Source of the DNA: Caenimonas aquaedulcis
Lineage (GTDB): Bacteria > Pseudomonadota > Gammaproteobacteria > Burkholderiales > Burkholderiaceae_C
DNA: 64,000 bases
Direction: 5' to 3'
Assembly (NCBI RefSeq): GCF_015831345.1
Contig: NZ_JADWYS010000001.1
Location: forward strand, 754,118-818,117
The translations under genes and the position numbers were made by a program. Each line of letters opens with the position of its first letter. The stretch's first letter is position 1. Of the stretch, positions 63,768-64,000 are shown piece by piece. Under the pieces are notes generated by a model, which made no database searches, was not told where the DNA came from, and saw only the letters and a list, made by a program, of their open reading frames with translations.

Positions 63768-64000
63768 ATGTCGGAGGCGGACCAGGCACCGCGGCTGAAT
63801 CGGCTTCATGCCGTCGCCAGCGGCATCAATGCGGCAATCGTCCGCATCCCGGGAGAGGTCGACCTGTTCCGCGAAGCCTGCCGCATCGCGGTCGAGCGGG
63901 GCGGGCTCATGATGGCCTGGGTGGGCCGCGACGACCCGGCCCTCGGCAAGCTCACGCCTGTCGCGCACTGGGGCCGGGACGAGGGCTACATCGACTCCAT
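63768..64000 (+). CDS. GAF-domain signalling protein, N-terminal part (runs off the right edge)
   Basis: Only the first 77 or so residues, from ATG 63768, are in the window. They read like the start of a GAF sensor domain, with RLHAVASGINAAIV, LFREACRIAVERGGLMMAWVG and PVAHWGRDEGYIDS. Such N-termini belong to multi-domain sensor kinases or diguanylate cyclases. The downstream output domain is not visible. No ribosome site is clear; another start upstream is possible. Confidence 0.75.
   Translation, partial: MSEADQAPRLNRLHAVASGINAAIVRIPGEVDLFREACRIAVERGGLMMAWVGRDDPALGKLTPVAHWGRDEGYIDS

Overview
This 64 kb window looks like an ordinary chromosomal stretch of a high-GC betaproteobacterium of the order Burkholderiales, most likely Comamonadaceae (Ramlibacter/Variovorax-like). 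The clues are the xseA / exbB-exbD-lpxK-ycaR-kdsB-adk neighbourhood, the ilvBNC-pssA-leuA block, the sigma factor-DUF3619-DUF3106-RDD block, the aerobic box benzoate pathway, and a Burkholderiales-style TSUP-cysI-DUF934-cysH-cysDN operon. Genes are dense and often overlap by 1-4 bases. I see no insertion sequence, prophage, integrase, CRISPR array or clear compositional island. The genus is an inference.

Layout. 1-4.6 kb: xseA (partial, minus), then envelope genes exbB, exbD, lpxK, ycaR and kdsB, and adk. 4.6-6.3 kb: an asparaginase gene divergent from lexA, with two LexA boxes between them. 6.4-15.1 kb: a small conserved protein, a DUF1993 protein, a 2-hydroxyacid dehydrogenase, an MFS transporter, 3-hydroxyacyl-CoA dehydrogenase, an enoyl-CoA hydratase, a Crp-type regulator, and an APH-like kinase paired with an acyl-CoA dehydrogenase. 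15.1-18.7 kb: a protein of unknown family, a Ure2p/YfcG-type GST, tRNA-Arg and tRNA-Pro, and a TRAP permease pair.

18.7-30.2 kb: benzoate module. On the minus strand boxR-boxC-boxB overlap tightly. Divergently lie a MioC-like flavodoxin, benzoate-CoA ligase and a branched-chain-type ABC transporter (binding protein, LivH, LivM, LivG, LivF) with an embedded LysE-type exporter gene. BoxA, the usual reductase of the BoxB epoxidase, is not in the window. The boxR/flavodoxin gap holds two good sigma70-like promoters sharing one palindromic -10.

30.2-37 kb: a LysR regulator and azoR around a perfect inverted repeat, a sulfate-binding protein, yggX, an MnmC with a shortened and degenerate methyltransferase half, an FAD monooxygenase and a two-receiver response regulator. 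37.1-43.2 kb: sulfate assimilation (TSUP permease, cysI, DUF934, APS-reductase-type cysH, cysD, cysN). 43.2-47.3 kb: fdxA, a ferredoxin-NADP reductase, a TPP riboswitch in front of a TonB-dependent receptor, tRNA-Asn and a strong terminator. 47.3-52.3 kb: a coiled-coil protein, a transglutaminase/TPR lipoprotein, the N-degron transferases aat and bpt, an IclR regulator and a PBP7-type DD-endopeptidase.

52.4-60.2 kb (minus): branched-chain amino acid synthesis, transcribed ilvB, ilvN, ilvC, pssA, a leucine-rich leader peptide with a terminator, then two leuA genes of different families. 60.4-64 kb: an ECF-like sigma factor, DUF3619, DUF3106 and RDD proteins, diacylglycerol kinase, a LOG-family protein and the start of a GAF-domain protein.

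I did not find a clearly new multi-gene system. The best leads are regulatory or mechanistic: the leu attenuator with clustered rare CTA codons, the box promoter arrangement with its flavodoxin, the decayed MnmC domain, the APH kinase/acyl-CoA dehydrogenase pair, and the SOS boxes next to the asparaginase start.
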